Part shown: positions 4,851 through 7,750 of the stretch, piece after piece
How the letters are laid out: each line of letters opens with the position of its first letter
How positions within the stretch are numbered: position 1 is the stretch's first letter
NCBI GenBank assembly: GCA_030600865.1
Contig: JAUVUS010000101.1
Span: 1-7,750, forward strand
Reading direction: 5' to 3'
DNA: 7,750 nt
From: Bacteroidales bacterium
GTDB taxonomy: Bacteria; Bacteroidota; Bacteroidia; Bacteroidales; UBA12077
Notes under the pieces: generated by a model
Told to the model about the DNA's origin: nothing
The model's database searches: none
The model's input: only the letters and a program-made list of their open reading frames with translations
Program-made: the position numbers and the translations under genes

Positions 4851-7595
4851 ATGGCATTAAGTTGGAATGAAATAAAAGACAGAGCATTAAAATTCTCGAA
4901 CGAGTGGATTGATGAAACAAAAGAACGTGCTGAAAAAGATACTTTTTGGAATGATTTTTTTAATGTATTTGGCATTTCGAGAAGACGGGTTGCAACATTT
5001 GAAGAACCTGTTAAGAAACTTGGGAACAAACAAGGATTTATTGACCTGTTTTGGAAAGGAACATTACTCGTTGAACATAAATCGAAAGGAAAAGATTTAG
5101 ACAAAGCATTTGAACAAGCAACAGATTATTTCCCAGGATTGAAAGAACACGAATTGCCAAAATATATTCTCGTTTCAGACTTTGAGAATATTAAACTTTA
5201 CGACCTTGACGAAAGAACCGAACATGAATTTCATATAAAAGATTTTTATAAAAATGTAAAACTCTTCGGTTTTATTGCAGGTTATCAAAAAAGAACATTT
5301 AAAGAAGAAGATCCTGTAAATATTAAAGCTGCTGAATTAATGGGTAAACTTCATGACCGGCTCAAAGAGTTTGGTTATGCAGGGCATCCTTTAGAAGTTT
5401 ATCTTGTTCGCTTACTTTTTATTTTGTTTGCCGATGATACAGGTATTTTTGAAAAGGACATTTTTAAAGAGTTTATTGGACAAAAAACCAATGAAGACGG
5501 AAGCGATTTAGGAGCTTTAATTGCTCAATTCTTCCAGGTATTAAATACGCCAAAAGAAAAACGTTTAAAAAATCTTGACGAACATCTTAATGCTTTTCCT
5601 TACATAAATGGGAAACTTTTTAAAGAAGCTTTGCCAATAGCAGCATTTAACTCCACCATGCGGAGTGTTTTACTTGAAGCATGTGGTTTGGATTGGGGTA
5701 AAATTTCGCCTGCAATTTTTGGTTCACTATTTCAATCAGTAATGAACCCCGAGGAACGTAGAAATCTTGGTGCACATTACACCTCTGAGAAAAACATATT
5801 TAAACTTATAAAACCTTTATTTCTTGATGAACTTAGAGCTGAATTTGCAAAAATAAAATCAAGTAAGCCTAAACTTAAAGAATTTCATAAAAAACTATCA
5901 GAACTTAAATTTCTTGACCCAGCTTGTGGTAGTGGTAATTTTTTAATAATAACATACCGAGAATTAAGACAACTCGAAATTGAGATACTGCGTGAGTTAT
6001 ACAAAGGTGGAGAGCTTGTTTTAAATATTTCAGACATTATCTGGATAGATGTTGATCAATTTTATGGAATTGAATACGATGAATTTGCAGCTCGCATTGC
6101 CGAAGTTGCCATGTGGCTGATAGATCACCAAATGAATATGAAGATTTCGGAAGAATTTGGACAATACTTTGTTCGTTTACCTCTTAAAAAAGCAGCAAAA
6201 ATTGTTAATGAAAATTCATTGCAATTAGATTGGCAGGAATTGATACCTAAAACAGAACTATCTTACATTTTTGGCAATCCTCCCTTTCTAGGAGGGAAAT
6301 TTCAGTCAAAAGAGCAGAAGGAAGATATGCAGCTTGTTGCAAGTTCGATAAAAAGTTTTGGTATTCTAGATTATGTCTCAGCATGGTATATTAAAGCAGC
6401 AGAATACATAACAGACACTAGTATTGTAGCAGCTTTTGTTTCGACAAATTCGATTTCGCAAGGTGAACAGGTCGCAGTTTTATGGAATGAAATGTTTAAT
6501 CATTATAAGATTAAGATTCATTTTGCACATCGCACCTTTAATTGGAGTAACGAAGCTAAAGGAAATGCTGCTGTTCATGTCGTGATTGTCGGTTTTGGAA
6601 ATTTTGACATTAAGAGAAAGCTACTATTTGAGTATGAATCAATAAATGAGGAGCCGCATGAAATAATCGTGAATAATATTAATCCATATTTAGTGTCAGG
6701 CAATGATGTTGTTGTTCTTAGTAGAACGAAGACTATATCAGATATTCCAAAGATTTCATTTGGTAATCAACCTAATGATGGAGGTGGATTTTTATTGACT
6801 AAAGAAGAATATTTGGAGCTTATTGAATCAGAACCAGATGCAAAAAAATACATAAGAAAATATGTAGGCAGTAGAGAATTCATAAATAAGTTAGATAGAT
6901 ATTGTCTATGGCTTAAGGATATTTCCCCAAGTGAATTAAGGAAACTTCCAAATGTAATGAAGAGAGTAGATATTGTAAAAAAACACAGATTAAAAAGTGA
7001 TAGACCTGCTACGGTTGAACTTGCTACTACGCCAACCCTATTTGGTTTTATTTCTCACTCTGATTCAGAGTATATTATTATTCCAAGTGTTTCTTCTGAG
7101 AGAAGAAAGTATATACCAATGGGCTTTATGCCTTCAAATGTAATAACAAGTAATCTATGTTTAATTGTGCCGAATGCAACTATATATCATTTTGGGGTAT
7201 TGACTTCAATAATGCATATGTCTTGGGTAAAATATACTTGCGGTCGTTTAAAAAGCGATTACAGGTATTCTAATAAGATTGTTTATAATAATTTCCCATG
7301 GCCAAAACTACTTAGTAAAAAAAATAAGGAATCAATTGTGAAAAAGGCTCAAAAAGTATTAGATATACGTGAAGAATTTCCAGATAGCAGTTTGGCAGAT
7401 TTGTACGACCCTTTAACAATGCCGCCTAAGTTGGTTAAGGCTCATCAAGAATTAGACAAAGCAGTTGATTTGTGTTATCGTCCGCAAGCCTTTACAACAG
7501 AAAATGCACGCATTGAGTTTTTGTTTGATTTGTATAATGAATACACAATGCCATTATTGAAAGAAGAGATGAAAACTAAAAAGAAAAAAGTATAA
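4851..7595 (+). CDS. MmeI-like Type IIL restriction-modification enzyme (nuclease, adenine methyltransferase and specificity in one chain)
   Basis: This 914-residue enzyme is collinear with MmeI (919 residues) from the first residues, MALSWNEI, to the C-terminal helical region, which fixes the start at 4851. The nuclease domain has a D-x9-E-x-K site, Asp65 with Glu75-His-Lys77, in GFIDLFWKG and LVEHKSKGKDLDKA. A helical linker follows. The gamma-type N6-adenine methyltransferase has GAHYTS (307-312), the SAM motif LDPACGSGNF (355-364) and the catalytic NPPF (476-479). The target-recognition region spans about 600-815 and ends GRLKSDYRYS...VYNNFPW. Family members methylate one adenine on one strand of an asymmetric site and cut about 20 bases away, so no partner gene is needed, and none is present. 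All catalytic motifs are intact and the length is normal, so it should be active. Lys801 and Asp803 replace the Glu/Arg pair of MmeI, and Leu769 replaces Ala774, so its target should differ. Arg codons in the recognition region differ from the rest. It is bracketed by direct repeats. Confidence 0.93.
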   Translation: MALSWNEIKDRALKFSNEWIDETKERAEKDTFWNDFFNVFGISRRRVATFEEPVKKLGNKQGFIDLFWKGTLLVEHKSKGKDLDKAFEQATDYFPGLKEHELPKYILVSDFENIKLYDLDERTEHEFHIKDFYKNVKLFGFIAGYQKRTFKEEDPVNIKAAELMGKLHDRLKEFGYAGHPLEVYLVRLLFILFADDTGIFEKDIFKEFIGQKTNEDGSDLGALIAQFFQVLNTPKEKRLKNLDEHLNAFPYINGKLFKEALPIAAFNSTMRSVLLEACGLDWGKISPAIFGSLFQSVMNPEERRNLGAHYTSEKNIFKLIKPLFLDELRAEFAKIKSSKPKLKEFHKKLSELKFLDPACGSGNFLIITYRELRQLEIEILRELYKGGELVLNISDIIWIDVDQFYGIEYDEFAARIAEVAMWLIDHQMNMKISEEFGQYFVRLPLKKAAKIVNENSLQLDWQELIPKTELSYIFGNPPFLGGKFQSKEQKEDMQLVASSIKSFGILDYVSAWYIKAAEYITDTSIVAAFVSTNSISQGEQVAVLWNEMFNHYKIKIHFAHRTFNWSNEAKGNAAVHVVIVGFGNFDIKRKLLFEYESINEEPHEIIVNNINPYLVSGNDVVVLSRTKTISDIPKISFGNQPNDGGGFLLTKEEYLELIESEPDAKKYIRKYVGSREFINKLDRYCLWLKDISPSELRKLPNVMKRVDIVKKHRLKSDRPATVELATTPTLFGFISHSDSEYIIIPSVSSERRKYIPMGFMPSNVITSNLCLIVPNATIYHFGVLTSIMHMSWVKYTCGRLKSDYRYSNKIVYNNFPWPKLLSKKNKESIVKKAQKVLDIREEFPDSSLADLYDPLTMPPKLVKAHQELDKAVDLCYRPQAFTTENARIEFLFDLYNEYTMPLLKEEMKTKKKKV

Positions 7596-7618
7596 CGCTC
7601 AATTCCTTCTAACTAAAT

Positions 7619-7649
7619 TTTGAACAACTGATTTTAAATATTAATTTTA
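7619..7649 (+). promoter_or_regulatory. Second Bacteroidota-type promoter, in the downstream repeat copy
   Basis: TTTG (7619-7622) and TAATTTTA (7642-7649) are 19 bases apart, exactly as in the copy upstream of the MmeI-like gene. It points to a gene that would begin at or beyond the right edge. An ATG at 7747-7749 with an A-rich lead is the first candidate start, but only one more base of it is visible. Confidence 0.45.
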
Positions 7650-7665
7650 ATCTCACATCAACAAA

Positions 7666-7688
7666 TAGATGGTATAATTATCCATCTA
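7666..7688. repeat. Small hairpin inside the downstream repeat copy
   Basis: TAGATGG (7666-7672) pairs with CCATCTA (7682-7688) around TATAATTAT. It lies in the stretch missing from the upstream copy of the repeat. It follows the MmeI-like stop by about 70 bases and lacks a T run after it, so a terminator role is possible but weak. It may be the variable inner arm of the larger fold. Confidence 0.45.
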
Positions 7689-7750
7689 CTGATTAATTGG
7701 CGTTCATTGTAAAGAAAAGCATCTACTAACAAATAAAATTAATATCATGA

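Larger units (their letters stand above)
7590..7708. other. attC-like long hairpin after the restriction-modification gene
   Basis: AACGCTCAATT (7594-7604) pairs with AATTGGCGTT (7695-7704) as ten base pairs with a single extra T in the left arm. The arms enclose about 90 variable bases with an inner hairpin. The outer ends read GTATAAC and GTTCATT. Two inverted arms with one extrahelical base around a variable centre, starting at a stop codon, is the layout of integron attC sites. The terminal boxes fit RYYYAAC and GTTRRRY only partly and the arm spacing is too short, so it is not a standard attC. Confidence 0.35.
7595..7720 (+). repeat. Downstream copy of the cassette-boundary direct repeat
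   Basis: This copy starts inside the stop codon of the MmeI-like gene and repeats the block found before that gene: identical ACGCTCAATTC, then 31 of 34 matching bases at 7618-7651, then the GGCGTTCATTG and TAAAGAAAAGC piece at 7699-7720. It has about 47 bases between the second and third pieces that the upstream copy lacks, holding a small hairpin. It should be the leader of the next gene, just as the upstream copy leads the MmeI-like gene. Confidence 0.7.

Noticed and set aside
4820..5104. Minus-strand ORF over the start of the MmeI-like gene
   Set aside because: It is antisense to the conserved nuclease domain and its promoter region, with no domain signal.
1..7750. CRISPR arrays, tRNA or rRNA genes
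   Set aside because: No regularly spaced direct repeats, cloverleaf arms or conserved ribosomal RNA segments were seen on either strand.

Overview
The window looks like chromosomal DNA from an AT-rich member of the Bacteroidota. The signs are A-rich translation starts without strong Shine-Dalgarno motifs, two short-signal lipoproteins, an Omp85 barrel without POTRA domains, and two matches to the Bacteroidota promoter form (TTTG, 19 bases, TAnnTTT). The palindromic spacers also look like ones I recall from that phylum. The species cannot be named from the sequence.

Layout. Positions 1-248 hold the end of a gene whose C-terminal tail is almost entirely Ser/Asn/Lys/Arg/Thr, closed by a strong hairpin. 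At 352-822 (+) is a four-helix UPF0114/YqhA-type membrane protein. At 975-1598 (+) is a small Tyr-rich lipoprotein, followed by a perfect GC-rich palindrome. At 1745-2396 (+) is a six-helix potassium-channel-type gene with an intact TTIGYGD filter, split by a one-base frameshift. Facing it with a 10-base gap is an Omp85/BamA-type barrel gene on the minus strand (2407-3615). Upstream of that lies a 164-bp MITE-like element with 22-bp inverted ends and an 8-bp flanking duplication (3641-3822). Next, also on the minus strand, is a diverged paralogue of the first lipoprotein (3864-4532). So the left 4.5 kb is envelope biology: two related lipoproteins, two inner-membrane proteins and one outer-membrane barrel, mostly as single-gene units separated by hairpins.

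The right 3 kb is different. After a bidirectional terminator-like hairpin (4645-4680) comes one 914-residue gene (4851-7595) for an MmeI-type (Type IIL) restriction-modification enzyme, with nuclease, adenine methyltransferase and target-recognition regions in one chain. It is bracketed by two diverged copies of the same non-coding block (4744-4831 and 7595-7720). Each copy carries a promoter-like sequence with identical spacing, and the downstream copy also folds into a long attC-like hairpin. The simplest reading is that the enzyme sits in a one-gene defence cassette in a repeat-bounded array, and that the next gene begins at the right edge of the window.

The strongest points for follow-up are the repeat-bounded cassette, the predicted target change of the enzyme (Lys801/Asp803 in place of Glu/Arg), codon evidence that its recognition domain was exchanged, the MITE, and the frameshifted channel.
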